A stretch of 64,000 nucleotides of DNA from NCBI RefSeq assembly GCF_001273845.1, contig NZ_JHBW01000069.1, positions 153,072 through 217,071 of the forward strand, written 5' to 3'. Shown piece after piece: positions 50,597-59,709 of the stretch. A program made the translations under genes and the position numbers. The notes below the pieces were generated by a model. That model saw nothing but the letters and a program-made list of their open reading frames with translations. It ran no database searches and was not told where the DNA came from. Position 1 is the stretch's first letter. Every line of letters starts with the position of its first letter. The stretch is from Leucobacter musarum subsp. musarum (GTDB taxonomy: Bacteria; Actinomycetota; Actinomycetes; Actinomycetales; Microbacteriaceae).

Positions 50597-52252
50597 TCAG
50601 GAACCGAGTACCCGCGCGACGAGCGCCTGCGCCGCCGCCTGCACCTCTGCGAGGTGCTCGGGGCCGCGGAACGACTCGGCGTAGATCTTCATCACGTCTT
50701 CGGTGCCCGAGGGGCGGGCCGCGAACCAGGCGTGATCGGTCTGCACTTTGAGCCCGCCGATCGGCGCGTCGTTGCCGGGCGCGGTGGTGCGAATCGCAGT
50801 GATCGGATCACCCGCGAGCTCGGTGTCGGTGACGTCGTCGGGTGAGAGCGCCCCGAGACGCGCCTTCTGCTCGGGCGTCGCGGCGGCGTCGACCCGCGCA
50901 TACGCGGGTGCGCCGAATCGCTCGGTGAGCTCGCGGTAGCGCTCGGACGGCGACTGGCCGGTGACGGCCTGAATCTCGGCCGCGAGCAGTGCGAGCAGAA
51001 TGCCGTCTTTGTCGGTGCTCCAGGCGCTGCCGTCGAAGCACAGGAACGAAGCGCCGGCGCTCTCTTCGCCGCCGAACACCACGGAGCCGTCTGAGAGGCC
51101 GGGCACGAACCATTTGAAGCCGACGGGCACCTCGGTGAGCGTGCGCCCGTGCGCGGCGACCACCCGATCGATGATGCCCGACGAGACGAGCGTCTTGCCG
51201 ATGCCTGCCGTCGGCGACCATTGGGGGCGGTGCGCGAGCAGGTAGTCGATGGCCACCGCGAGGTAGTGGTTCGGGTTCATGAGCCCGTCGGAGGTCACGA
51301 TGCCGTGACGGTCGGCGTCGGCGTCGTTGCCCGTGATGATCGCGTAGGGGCCGCGGTGGGCGTCGACGGTCGACATCACGTGGACCGATGACGGGTCCAT
51401 GCGAATCTTGCCGTCCCAGTCGAGGTGCATAAACTCCCACTGCGGGTCGACGCCGGGGCCGAGCACGGTGAGGTCGATGCCGAGCCGATCGCGGATCGCC
51501 TCCCAGTAGGCGACACTCGCGCCACCGAGCGGGTGCACGGCGAGCGCCACGTCGGATTCACGGATCGCGTCGAGGTCGATGGCTTCGCCGAGCGTATCGA
51601 CGTACGCCCCGAGGTAGTCGTAGCGTTCGACCCCGTCGACCTCGGCTTCGGTCGCCCGGGCGATCGCCGTGCTGGCCTCGAGCAGCTCGTTCGCACGCGC
51701 GGCGATCCACCCCGTCGCGTCGGTGTCGGCGGGCCCGCCGTGCGGTGGGTTGTATTTGAAGCCGCCGTCGCGGGGTGGGTTGTGACTCGGGGTCACGACG
51801 ATGCCATCGGCGCGGTCGGGGTCGTCAGCCGCGAGATCGCGGTTGTGCCGCAGAATCGCGTGACTGAGGGCCGGAGTCGGCACGAACGCGGCCTCCCCGT
51901 CGCCCGCACCGGTCTCGCCTGCTGCGGCGAGCACGCGCACGCCGGCGGCGAGCAGCACCTCGATGGCGGTGTGCTCGGCCGGCGCCGACAGCGCGTGCGT
52001 ATCGGCGCCGATGAAGAGCGGCCCGGAGATGCCCTGGGCCGCACGGTACTCGGCGATCGCGGCGCTGATGGCGGCGATATGCGCCTCGTTGAACGAGCCC
52101 GTGAGCGATGAGCCTCGGTGGCCCGACGTGCCGAACACGACGCGCTGCCAAGCGATCGACGGGTCGGGCGTCACCCCGCTATACGCAGTGAGCAACTCGT
52201 CGACGTCAATGAGGTCTTCGGTGCGCGCTGGGGAGCCGGCTCGTTCGTGCAT
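50597..52252 (-). CDS. pgm: Phosphoglucomutase (alpha-D-glucose-1-phosphate specific)
   Basis: A 551-residue protein of the alpha-D-phosphohexomutase family, interconverting glucose 1- and 6-phosphate. VFGTSGHRGSSL is the first loop, TPSHNPP carries the phosphorylated Ser, GNDADADRHG the metal loop, GGEESAGASF the sugar loop, and RPSGTED the phosphate-binding C-terminal loop. The start at 52250-52252 has no ribosome site and a CAGACT box six bases upstream. Confidence 0.96.
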   Translation of the reverse strand: MHERAGSPARTEDLIDVDELLTAYSGVTPDPSIAWQRVVFGTSGHRGSSLTGSFNEAHIAAISAAIAEYRAAQGISGPLFIGADTHALSAPAEHTAIEVLLAAGVRVLAAAGETGAGDGEAAFVPTPALSHAILRHNRDLAADDPDRADGIVVTPSHNPPRDGGFKYNPPHGGPADTDATGWIAARANELLEASTAIARATEAEVDGVERYDYLGAYVDTLGEAIDLDAIRESDVALAVHPLGGASVAYWEAIRDRLGIDLTVLGPGVDPQWEFMHLDWDGKIRMDPSSVHVMSTVDAHRGPYAIITGNDADADRHGIVTSDGLMNPNHYLAVAIDYLLAHRPQWSPTAGIGKTLVSSGIIDRVVAAHGRTLTEVPVGFKWFVPGLSDGSVVFGGEESAGASFLCFDGSAWSTDKDGILLALLAAEIQAVTGQSPSERYRELTERFGAPAYARVDAAATPEQKARLGALSPDDVTDTELAGDPITAIRTTAPGNDAPIGGLKVQTDHAWFAARPSGTEDVMKIYAESFRGPEHLAEVQAAAQALVARVLGS

Positions 52253-52258
52253 GGTTCC

Positions 52259-52264
52259 AGTCTG
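52259..52264 (-). promoter_or_regulatory. -10 element of pgm
   Basis: CAGACT on the minus strand, six bases before the ATG. The first base departs from TAnnnT. Confidence 0.4.
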
Positions 52265-52332
52265 CCAGGCGCCCCCGACATTTCGGCCGAGTGCCTCCTC
52301 CCCCCTGAAACCGCATGTTCACACGTGCGGAC

Positions 52333-52338
52333 TACGCT
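52333..52338 (+). promoter_or_regulatory. -10 element of the NagD-like gene
   Basis: TACGCT lies six bases before the ATG at 52345, with no ribosome site. Confidence 0.55.
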
Positions 52339-52344
52339 GAGGTC

Positions 52345-53133
52345 ATGACCCAGAACGAACCGCACCCCCGCCGCGCTGAGATCGAATGCTGGCTCACCGA
52401 CATGGACGGCGTGCTGGTCCATGAGAATCGGGCGATCCCCGGTGCCGCCGAACTCATCACGCACTGGCAGCAGAACGAGATTCCGTATCTCGTGCTCACC
52501 AACAACTCGATCTTCACCGCGCGCGACCTCAGTGCGCGTCTGCACGCTTCGGGTATCGCGGTGCCCGAAGATCGCATCTGGACGAGCGCCCTCGCGACCG
52601 CGGCGTTTTTGAAGCAGCAGCAGCCCGGCGGCTCGGCGTTCGTCATCGGCGAGGCCGGCATTCTGACCGCACTGCATGACGCGGGGTACGTGATGACCGA
52701 GTCGAACCCCGACTTCGTGGTCGTCGGCGAGACCCGCAACTACTCGTTCGAGGCCATCACGAAGGCGATTCGCCTCATCATCGGCGGCGCGCGCTTCATC
52801 TCGACGAACCCCGACGCCACCGGCCCGAGCCAGGAGGGGCCGCTGCCCGCGACCGGCGCCATCAACGCGCTCATCACGAAGGCGACGGGTAAGCACCCCT
52901 ACGTAGTGGGCAAGCCGAACCCGATGATGTTCCGCTCGGCGCTCAACCAGATCGGCGCGCACTCGCACAACACCGGCATGATCGGCGATCGCATGGACAC
53001 CGATGTGGTCGCCGGTATCGAGGCGGGTCTGCACACGGTGCTCGTCATGACGGGCATTTCGGATCGCGCCGAGATCGAGCGCTTCCCGTTCCGCCCCGAC
53101 GAGGTCATCGGCTCGGTCGCCGACCTGCTGTAA
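52345..53133 (+). CDS. HAD-IIA phosphatase (NagD-like)
   Basis: A 262-residue protein with DMDGVLVHEN (motif I), VLTNNS (motif II), Lys in GKPNPMMFRSAL (motif III), and MIGDRMDTDVVAGIEAGL (motif IV). These define the NagD/AraL type with a C2 cap. The substrate is probably a nucleotide or sugar phosphate. It is divergent from pgm. Confidence 0.92.
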   Translation: MTQNEPHPRRAEIECWLTDMDGVLVHENRAIPGAAELITHWQQNEIPYLVLTNNSIFTARDLSARLHASGIAVPEDRIWTSALATAAFLKQQQPGGSAFVIGEAGILTALHDAGYVMTESNPDFVVVGETRNYSFEAITKAIRLIIGGARFISTNPDATGPSQEGPLPATGAINALITKATGKHPYVVGKPNPMMFRSALNQIGAHSHNTGMIGDRMDTDVVAGIEAGLHTVLVMTGISDRAEIERFPFRPDEVIGSVADLL

Positions 53134-53471
53134 GCCGCGCCGCGCGTCGGCCCACCGCCGCGCCGCCGCGACTTCACTGCGCTACGACGCACCAGTGGGG
53201 TCACTTTGAGAGGGTGTCGGGATCGCCGCACTGTCCAAAAGTGACCCCGCTCGCACAGGGGGCGGGGCTGACCAACGGCAAGGCACCAGGCGCGTCCGCG
53301 AGCATAGACGGCGCTATGCAAAAGTATGTCCCCCGCAGAGGGGTCACCCTCTCCCCACCGTTCAAGTTTCGGATTACATTTCTCTCGGGTGGGATCTCGA
53401 CTGCGCCCACGCGCGCATCCGCGCGCGATACGCACTGGCGCAGTCGCGAGGTCGATTTCGAGGAGGAACAC
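53134..53471. other. Non-coding region before the VaFE surface-protein gene
   Basis: A 338-base region holding palindrome E (53195-53250) and, after it, an AT-richer stretch around 53315-53395 that should contain the promoter of the surface-protein gene. No small gene was seen; the long frame through it lacks a ribosome site before 53472. Confidence 0.6.
53195..53250. repeat. Long intergenic palindrome E
   Basis: GGGGTCACTTT (53197-53207) pairs with AAAGTGACCCC (53238-53248), with two further outer pairs, around a 30-base loop that holds an inner GTG-CGG / CCG-CAC stem. It lies at the end of the HAD gene's transcript. Confidence 0.85.
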
Positions 53472-55979
53472 GTGTCAGCTGCACAAGTACGACGGAGCGA
53501 CAGGCGGGTGTGGCTCGCGCTGCTGGCCGTCGCCGCACTGGTGGTGACCCTGCTCAGCGGAGCGATCGCCGCATCGACCCCCGCCCACGCCGATGCGCCG
53601 CCAACCCCGGTCGCCGCACCCTTCGACGCCGGGCTCTGCGAGAACACGACGGGCAACCCCGCGGTCGACGCCGACAACGGCCCGGTCGCGAACCTGCTCA
53701 GCGTCTTCGGCGGCCGCCTCGAGACCTACAACGCCGGCGGCGTCGTACCGCTCTACAACAACAACAACGGCCGCAGCGGCTGGTCGAACGGCACCAGTCA
53801 GTACGCCGCGAACCCGATCTGCACCGTGCGCTACTCGGCAGCGGCTGAGGGCCCGGTCTCGTCGTGGACGTACTGCACCTACGATCGCGCATCGGCCTGC
53901 TCCTGGACGAATGCCGAAGGCTACCTCCAGCGCAACGACACGCTGCTCCCCGGCATGGAGTACGTCGACCCCGATACGCGCCTGACCGACGATCAGAAGA
54001 AGCTGCAGGCGTACATCATTCAGAACGACCTGCCCGTGATCGCCGGCCCCAACGGCTCCGGCAGCACGGTCGTCGCTGACACCGTCGCGAACAACGACAG
54101 CCCCGCTCAGCGCACCCTGCGCCAAAACCTGGTGCACTGCATCGACAATCCAGAGCGCAGCTCGGCCCTGCAGTTCTGCGCCGACAATATGAGCCCGGCA
54201 ACACAGGCCCGCATTCTCGAAATCATCGGTTCCACGCCCGAGGCACAGCTCGCCGCCGAAAGCCCCACCTCAACCCTCACCCCGGGCGCCGACGGCACCG
54301 TCACAGTCACGACGACCCTCGCGGGCATCCCGCTCACCGTCGACGTGACCGGCGGCACCCTCGAGAGTGTCGACGGCCCGGCAACCCTGAACGGCACCAC
54401 GCTCACGGTCGACGATGACGCGACGCTTCCGGCGACGCTCACACTGCACGTCACGCGCGCAGACGCGGGCACGGTCTCAGTAGCCGTCAGCGGCGTGCCG
54501 CCCGTGATCGAGAACGTGGGCTACGCGCAGACCAGCCGGTTCCCAGGCGACACCCTCTGCCAGATCTTCGCGACGTTCGAGCCCGAGCGCCAGCAGCCGC
54601 TCGTCGCCTCGGCTGAGGTGGTGTTCGCCGAAGAGGCGATCCCGAGCATCGGCACGTCGCTGGTCGACGGAGCCGATCAGGATCAACTGCTCCCCTGGAA
54701 CGGTGGCACCGTCATCGATACCATCACGTACACGGGGCTCACCCCGGGCACCGAGTACACGGTGACGGGCGAGCTGTACAACCAGGCCGACAGCAGCCCG
54801 ACGGGCATCACCGGCTCGACGACGTTTACTGCGGAGCAGGCGGAGGGCACGGTCGACGTGACCTTCACGATTCCGACCGGGTACTCGGGCACGAAGCTCG
54901 TCGCCTTCGAGTGGCTGTACCTCGGCACCAACACCGAGAGCGAGGCGATCGCCGAGCACACCGATATCGAAGACGCGGCGCAGACGGTCACGATCGGCGA
55001 GGTGCCGACCACGGCGACGCCGGCGATCGGCACGACGCTGCTCGACTCGGCCGACGGCGACCACGTGCTGCCGTGGAACGGCGGCACCGTCATCGACACG
55101 GTCGCCTACGAAAAGCTGACGCCCGGCACGGAGTACACCGTCACCGGTGAGCTGCACGACCAGGCGACGGGCGATGCGACCGGCATTACGGGCTCGACCA
55201 CCTTCACGCCCACCGAGACGAGCGGATCGGTCGAGGTCACGTTCGTCGTGCCGCAGGGCTACGCCGGCACGAAGCTCGTCGCGTTCGAGTGGCTGTACGT
55301 GGGGTCCCCGGTCGACAATGAGGCCTCCGCCGAGCACACCGACATCGAGGATGCGGCGCAGACCGTCACGGTCGAGAACGTGGTGACCGCGAACCCGACC
55401 ATCGGCACTTCGCTGACCGATGACGCCGACGGCGACCGGGTGCTGCCCGCGACCGGTGGACGCGTCACCGACGTCGTCGCGTACCAGAACCTGACCCCGG
55501 GCACCGAGTACACCCTGACCGGTGAGCTCATGGAACAGACCACGGGCGAGGGCACCGGCATCACCGGCTCGGTGACCTTCACCCCGACCGAGGCCAACGG
55601 GTCGGTCGAGGTCGCCTTCACGGTTCATTCGGGGCATGCCGGATCGCGTCTCGTCGCGTTCGAGTCGCTGTTCACGGGCACGGACACGTCGGTCGAACCG
55701 ATCGCCGTGCACCACGACATCGACGACGCCGCGCAGACGGTCACGATCGAGCGCTCGACGACCACGACGCCGACCACGCCCACGACACCGACCACCCCGA
55801 CGGTGACACCGAAGCCGGGCGCGCCGGTCACGCCCGCCTCGAACACCGGGCTCGCGCGCACCGGTGGCGAGACGGTCGCGCCGATCGCGTTCGCGGGCGG
55901 CGCAGCGCTGCTGCTCGGCGCCGCGCTGATCGCGGTGCGTCGCCGCCGCTCTCGCGCTGCTGAGTCAACTGAGATGTAG
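53472..55979 (+). CDS. VaFE-repeat wall-anchored surface protein
   Basis: An 835-residue protein starting at GTG with AGGAGG five bases upstream. A signal peptide covers residues ~12-40 (LALLAVAALVVTLLSGAIAASTPAHA). Residues ~45-300 are a Cys-containing N-terminal domain, possibly a thioester adhesin domain. Three VaFE repeats follow at ~392-515, ~518-640 and ~643-760, each with I-G-T-(S/T)-L, P-G-T-E-Y-T, KLVAFE (third copy RLVAFE) and HTDIEDAAQTV; these pilin-like modules usually form isopeptide bonds. A Thr/Pro stretch, sorting motif LARTGG (~794), a membrane helix and RRRRSR end it. LAxTG suggests a class E sortase, not encoded here. It probably acts as an adhesin stalk. Confidence 0.92.
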   Translation: MSAAQVRRSDRRVWLALLAVAALVVTLLSGAIAASTPAHADAPPTPVAAPFDAGLCENTTGNPAVDADNGPVANLLSVFGGRLETYNAGGVVPLYNNNNGRSGWSNGTSQYAANPICTVRYSAAAEGPVSSWTYCTYDRASACSWTNAEGYLQRNDTLLPGMEYVDPDTRLTDDQKKLQAYIIQNDLPVIAGPNGSGSTVVADTVANNDSPAQRTLRQNLVHCIDNPERSSALQFCADNMSPATQARILEIIGSTPEAQLAAESPTSTLTPGADGTVTVTTTLAGIPLTVDVTGGTLESVDGPATLNGTTLTVDDDATLPATLTLHVTRADAGTVSVAVSGVPPVIENVGYAQTSRFPGDTLCQIFATFEPERQQPLVASAEVVFAEEAIPSIGTSLVDGADQDQLLPWNGGTVIDTITYTGLTPGTEYTVTGELYNQADSSPTGITGSTTFTAEQAEGTVDVTFTIPTGYSGTKLVAFEWLYLGTNTESEAIAEHTDIEDAAQTVTIGEVPTTATPAIGTTLLDSADGDHVLPWNGGTVIDTVAYEKLTPGTEYTVTGELHDQATGDATGITGSTTFTPTETSGSVEVTFVVPQGYAGTKLVAFEWLYVGSPVDNEASAEHTDIEDAAQTVTVENVVTANPTIGTSLTDDADGDRVLPATGGRVTDVVAYQNLTPGTEYTLTGELMEQTTGEGTGITGSVTFTPTEANGSVEVAFTVHSGHAGSRLVAFESLFTGTDTSVEPIAVHHDIDDAAQTVTIERSTTTTPTTPTTPTTPTVTPKPGAPVTPASNTGLARTGGETVAPIAFAGGAALLLGAALIAVRRRRSRAAESTEM

Positions 55980-55995
55980 TCAGCTCACCTGATCA

Positions 55996-56067
55996 CGATC
56001 GGGGTAACTTCGGACCAGTGTTTCGGCGTTCTGCGCACGCGACACCCACCCGAAGTTGCCCCGATCG
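55996..56067. repeat. Long intergenic palindrome F
   Basis: An 18-bp stem (55996-56013 with 56050-56067, one G-T pair) encloses a 36-base loop, between the stop codons of the surface-protein gene and the convergent nitrilase gene. The right arm is CCGAAGTTGCCCCGATCG. Confidence 0.85.
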
Positions 56068-56129
56068 CGTGTTTCGGGGCATCGGGGCGTTCGACACTGA
56101 GGTGCGGTCAGGCAGGCCCGCCGCCACCG

Positions 56130-56960
56130 CTACGCGTCGGGGGCGAGCAGCGCCGCACGCACCTCGGCGAGGTACGGGCTCTGGGCGCGGGCGCGTTCGG
56201 CGACTGAGCGATCCACCGTGCCGAAGATCAGGGCCTCGCCGGCCGCGGGCGCCTCGGCGAGGTGCTCGCCCAACGGGTCGGCGATCACGCTGCGCCCGAC
56301 GTAGGTGAGGTCGCCGTCGGGGCCATGCTGGTTCGCGTACGCGACGTAGACGCCGCTCTCCCAGGCTCGCACCCGAATGAGGTGCTCGTTGACGAAACTG
56401 AAGGGCTCCATCTGCGCCGTCGGCACGGCGACGAGATCGGCGCCCGCTCGGGCCGCGGCCCGCACCGTCTCGGGGAACTCGACGTCGAAGCAGATCAGCA
56501 GCGCGATGCGCAGACCGCGGAACTCGGCGATCGTGTGGGGCGCGTCGCCGGCGACGAACATGTCGCGGTCGAGGTCGCCAAAGAGTTGGATCTTGCGGTG
56601 CTTCGCAAGCACGGTGCCCCGGTCGTCGACGAGCCAGGCCGAGTTCGCGACCGCGACACCGTCAGCGGTGCCAACCTCCGAGGCGATCAGCTCGGGCCCG
56701 CCCGCGACGATGCCGATGCGGTGGCGCTCGGCGATCCCGCGCACGCGTTCAAGCGGAGCCGCGTCGGCGAGCCCCCGCATCACCGCAGCGCCGAGGTTGT
56801 ACCCCGACACGTACATTTCGGAGGTGATGAGCAGTCCGGCCCCCGCGTCTGCGGCGCGCGCCGCTGCCGCGTCGAGGGCGGCGAGGTTCGCGTCGATATC
56901 GGCGGGCGCGCTGGCGGCCTGCCAGACGGCGATGGTGAGGGGCTGAGCGGCATCGGTCAT
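56130..56960 (-). CDS. Carbon-nitrogen hydrolase (nitrilase family)
   Basis: A 276-residue protein with the Glu-Lys-Cys triad: Glu in LLITSEMYVSGYN, Lys in AKHRKIQLFGDLD, and Cys in LLICFDVEFPETVR. It hydrolyses an amide or nitrile, e.g. omega-amidase or carbamoylputrescine-type substrates. The ATG at 56958-56960 lies one base after the stop of the upstream small membrane protein (TAG-CGGC-ATG), which argues for that start rather than the longer open frame to 57041, and for translational coupling. Confidence 0.9.
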   Translation of the reverse strand: MTDAAQPLTIAVWQAASAPADIDANLAALDAAAARAADAGAGLLITSEMYVSGYNLGAAVMRGLADAAPLERVRGIAERHRIGIVAGGPELIASEVGTADGVAVANSAWLVDDRGTVLAKHRKIQLFGDLDRDMFVAGDAPHTIAEFRGLRIALLICFDVEFPETVRAAARAGADLVAVPTAQMEPFSFVNEHLIRVRAWESGVYVAYANQHGPDGDLTYVGRSVIADPLGEHLAEAPAAGEALIFGTVDRSVAERARAQSPYLAEVRAALLAPDA

Positions 56961-56964
56961 GCCG

Positions 56965-57201
56965 CTATCCAACCACGTCGGCCTGCGTTGCGGGCGGCAC
57001 CGGAGGGCGCCGTGTCGCTCGGGCGATGAGTGCCGCTCCACCCAACGCGCAGACCCAGGCCAGACCCCACGCGACCAGGCTGAGCTCCTGATGGTCTGCG
57101 ATCCACGACCGCATCGGGTCGTTGCCTTTCAGCACCATCCACAGCAGAAACAGGGCCACTAGCACGATCCCACTGCTGAGCAAGCCGATCCGTCGCATCA
57201 T
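56965..57201 (-). CDS. Small two-helix membrane protein
   Basis: A 78-residue protein with two hydrophobic helices (IGLLSSGIVLVALFLLWMVL and LSLVAWGLAWVCALGGAALIA) and a basic C-terminus. No family recognised. Two adjacent ATG codons start it; a TAGGCT box ends six bases before the first. It is translated just before the nitrilase gene. Confidence 0.75.
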   Translation of the reverse strand: MMRRIGLLSSGIVLVALFLLWMVLKGNDPMRSWIADHQELSLVAWGLAWVCALGGAALIARATRRPPVPPATQADVVG

Positions 57202-57207
57202 GCCTTC

Positions 57208-57213
57208 AGCCTA
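57208..57213 (-). promoter_or_regulatory. -10 element of the small membrane-protein/nitrilase operon
   Basis: TAGGCT on the minus strand, six bases before the first ATG. It fits a leaderless transcript. Confidence 0.5.
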
Positions 57214-57247
57214 GGGACGATGCGCACCCACCGAAACCGCCGCCGCA

Positions 57248-58024
57248 CTAATTCTTCGAGCGCAGCTTGCGCACGAGCATCTGCACCAGGATGAACACGA
57301 GGTACAGCGAGAAGGCGACGTTGCCCCAGAAGGGGTCGATGCCGACGGCGAAGAAGTTGCCGACGGGCACGAACACGCACGCGGCGATGCCGACGATCGC
57401 GGCGGCGCGAAGGTCGACGTTCTGCCGGCGGAAGTTGCCGATGGTGCCCGAAATGGAGCCCGGAATCATCATGAGCAGTGAAGTGCCTTTCGCGACGAGG
57501 TCGCTCGAGCTGAAGAAGAACATGAGCACGGGCACCACGACCACGCCGCCGCCGACACCCAACAGGCCCGAAAGAATGCCTGTGATGAAACCGGTCACGA
57601 TGAGCATGATCACGGTCAGCGCCGAGAGCTCGATCTCGTCGCCGCGCTGCGGCACCACGAACCAGAGGCTCACGATCACCACGGCGAGGAAGCCCATGAA
57701 GCCCCACTGGATCGCTCCGACCGGCAGCTTCGCGAGCAGGTGACTGCCGACCTGTGCGCCGATAACAATGCCGACCGCAAGACAGGCGCCGGCGATCCAG
57801 TCGACGTGCCCCTGCAGCCCGTAGGTCGTCGCACCGACGATGGCGGTGGGCAGGATCGCCGCGACCGACGTGCCCGCCGACAGCTTCTGGGGCATGCCCA
57901 GCCAGAGCGCCAGCGCCGGCACGATGATCGTGCCGCCGCCGATACCGAAGAGGCCGGAGAGAATGCCGCCGGCGATGCCGACGAGCAGGAGCGGGAAGAT
58001 GCCGGGGCGGGCGGTCTGGGTCAT
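57248..58024 (-). CDS. TSUP (TauE/SafE) family sulfite/organosulfonate exporter-like protein
   Basis: A 258-residue protein with eight helices and the paired family repeats LSGLFGIGGGTIIVPALAL and LSGLLGVGGGVVVVPVLMF, each starting a four-helix half. The family transports sulfite, sulfoacetate, taurine or related anions. The substrate is not shown. A weak GAGAAAG site lies before the ATG. Confidence 0.9.
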   Translation of the reverse strand: MTQTARPGIFPLLLVGIAGGILSGLFGIGGGTIIVPALALWLGMPQKLSAGTSVAAILPTAIVGATTYGLQGHVDWIAGACLAVGIVIGAQVGSHLLAKLPVGAIQWGFMGFLAVVIVSLWFVVPQRGDEIELSALTVIMLIVTGFITGILSGLLGVGGGVVVVPVLMFFFSSSDLVAKGTSLLMMIPGSISGTIGNFRRQNVDLRAAAIVGIAACVFVPVGNFFAVGIDPFWGNVAFSLYLVFILVQMLVRKLRSKN

Positions 58025-58134
58025 GTGCTGCTTTCTCGATCACGCGGTGCTGCGGATGCCGCGAACATTACAGGTATACCGGACGACGACGGTGCGCGGG
58101 CATGAATGCCGCATGACGCGGCACGGAGGTGGCT

Positions 58135-59709
58135 TCAGATCACGATCGCCGACCCGTCTGAGCGAGGGTCGCTCGCCGCGTCGACGGCGCCGTCTGGGCC
58201 GATGCGAATGAGGTTCGAGTGACCGAGGTCTTCGGTGTTCGGGGGCACCACCTTGAGCGGAAAGCCTGCAGCCTCGACTGCCGCGTGCACCTCGGCGGTC
58301 ACGTTCTCTTCGATCGTCGAGCGCACGACACCGTCAATGCCGGGCTCGTCGATGATCCAGCGGGGTGCGTGCGTCGCTTCCTGCGGGGTGGCACCCGCAA
58401 AGGATCGCAACAGCAATTGGGTGTGAATCTGGGGCTGCACCGACCCGCCCATCGTCGCCGGCACCCAGGCCAGTTCGTTGCCTCGCAGCACCATCACAGG
58501 CATGAGCGTGTGGCGGGGCCGCTTGCCCGGCTCGAACGCGTTCGGGTGCGCGGGGTCGAGCGAGAACGAGGTGCCGCGGTTCTGGAAGAGGATACCCGTG
58601 GTCGGCTCGATGATCGCGGCGCCGAACCCGAAGTAGACGGAGTTGATGAGCGAGATCGCCCAGCCATCGGCGCTCACCGCGCTCAGCCCGACCGTGTCAC
58701 CCGTCGGCTTGCCTTCGCGCACAGGCGGGTGCGCAGGCGCCTCGGCCGCAATAAGCTCGGCACCCGTCGCCCCGCCGAAGCGAGGGTCGGCGAGCGAGGC
58801 AGCGCGCACGGCGCTCGCGTCACGGAACGCGCGAGCGAGTGCTCCGGCATCGGCGCCGAGCGGCTCGTCGATGCCCTTGGAGATCTCGCGCAGGGCGCGC
58901 AACAGCATGAACCCCGAGCTGTTCGGCGGGCCCGTGAGCACGCGGTGCCCGGCGAACTCGCCCTCGAGCGGTTCGCCCCATTCGGCCGAGTAGTCGGCGA
59001 CATCGGCGAGCGTGATCGTCGAACCGAGTGCCTGCAGACCGGCGACCCACTGCTGCGCCAACTCGCCCTCGTAGAATTCAGCGGATCCGCCCGCCGCCAG
59101 CCGCCTGAGCGTCTCGGCGAGCGCCGGCTGCACGAGCGGTGCGCCCTCGGTCAGCGGAATCCCGTTGTCGAAGAAGATGTCGCGGCACCCGGCGTCGAGC
59201 TCGAGCACTTCGCGATCTTCGACGATGCCGGCGGCGACCGAGCGGCCGGTCGGCACCCCCTCTTCGGCGTACCGCGTCGCGGCCTCGAAGTGCTGCGCCC
59301 ACTCGCGGGTCGCCCCGTACTCGTGCAGCGCGTTCCACCCGCAGACCCCGCCGGGCACGGTGACAGTGTCGATGCCGCGCAGCGGCAGCAGGTCGCCGTA
59401 GCGTTCGCGCAGCGTCTCGAGCGTCTGCGCGGCGGGCGACGGCCCGGTCGCGTTCAAGAAGCGCACCTCACCGGCGGGGTTGCGTACGAGGGCGACGAGG
59501 TCGCCACCCAGCGCGGTGTTGTTCGGGTACACCACGCACAGGGCCGCAACGGCGGCGAGCGCGGCGTCGATCGCGTTGCCGCCGGCCCGCAGCGCTGCGG
59601 CCCCGGCTTCGGTCGCGAGATGGTGCGAGGTCGAGATGGCGCTGCGCGCCGGCAGCACCTGCGGCGCCTCATGCGGCGCGGCTGCTGGTGCGGGTGGGGC
59701 ATCGGTCAT
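58135..59709 (-). CDS. ggt: Gamma-glutamyltransferase (Ggt)
   Basis: A 524-residue Ntn-hydrolase, made as one chain and expected to cut itself before the nucleophile Thr in PTGDTVGLSAVSADG (about residue 341). STSHHLATEAGAAALRAGGNAIDAALA, GGVCGWNALHEYG, LINSVYFGFGAAI and NRGTSFSLDPAHPN are family signatures. It cleaves gamma-glutamyl bonds of glutathione and related peptides. No signal peptide is seen, so it probably works in the cytoplasm. The start overlaps the stop of the FadR-type gene by four bases, which ties its expression to that regulator. Confidence 0.93.
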   Translation of the reverse strand: MTDAPPAPAAAPHEAPQVLPARSAISTSHHLATEAGAAALRAGGNAIDAALAAVAALCVVYPNNTALGGDLVALVRNPAGEVRFLNATGPSPAAQTLETLRERYGDLLPLRGIDTVTVPGGVCGWNALHEYGATREWAQHFEAATRYAEEGVPTGRSVAAGIVEDREVLELDAGCRDIFFDNGIPLTEGAPLVQPALAETLRRLAAGGSAEFYEGELAQQWVAGLQALGSTITLADVADYSAEWGEPLEGEFAGHRVLTGPPNSSGFMLLRALREISKGIDEPLGADAGALARAFRDASAVRAASLADPRFGGATGAELIAAEAPAHPPVREGKPTGDTVGLSAVSADGWAISLINSVYFGFGAAIIEPTTGILFQNRGTSFSLDPAHPNAFEPGKRPRHTLMPVMVLRGNELAWVPATMGGSVQPQIHTQLLLRSFAGATPQEATHAPRWIIDEPGIDGVVRSTIEENVTAEVHAAVEAAGFPLKVVPPNTEDLGHSNLIRIGPDGAVDAASDPRSDGSAIVI

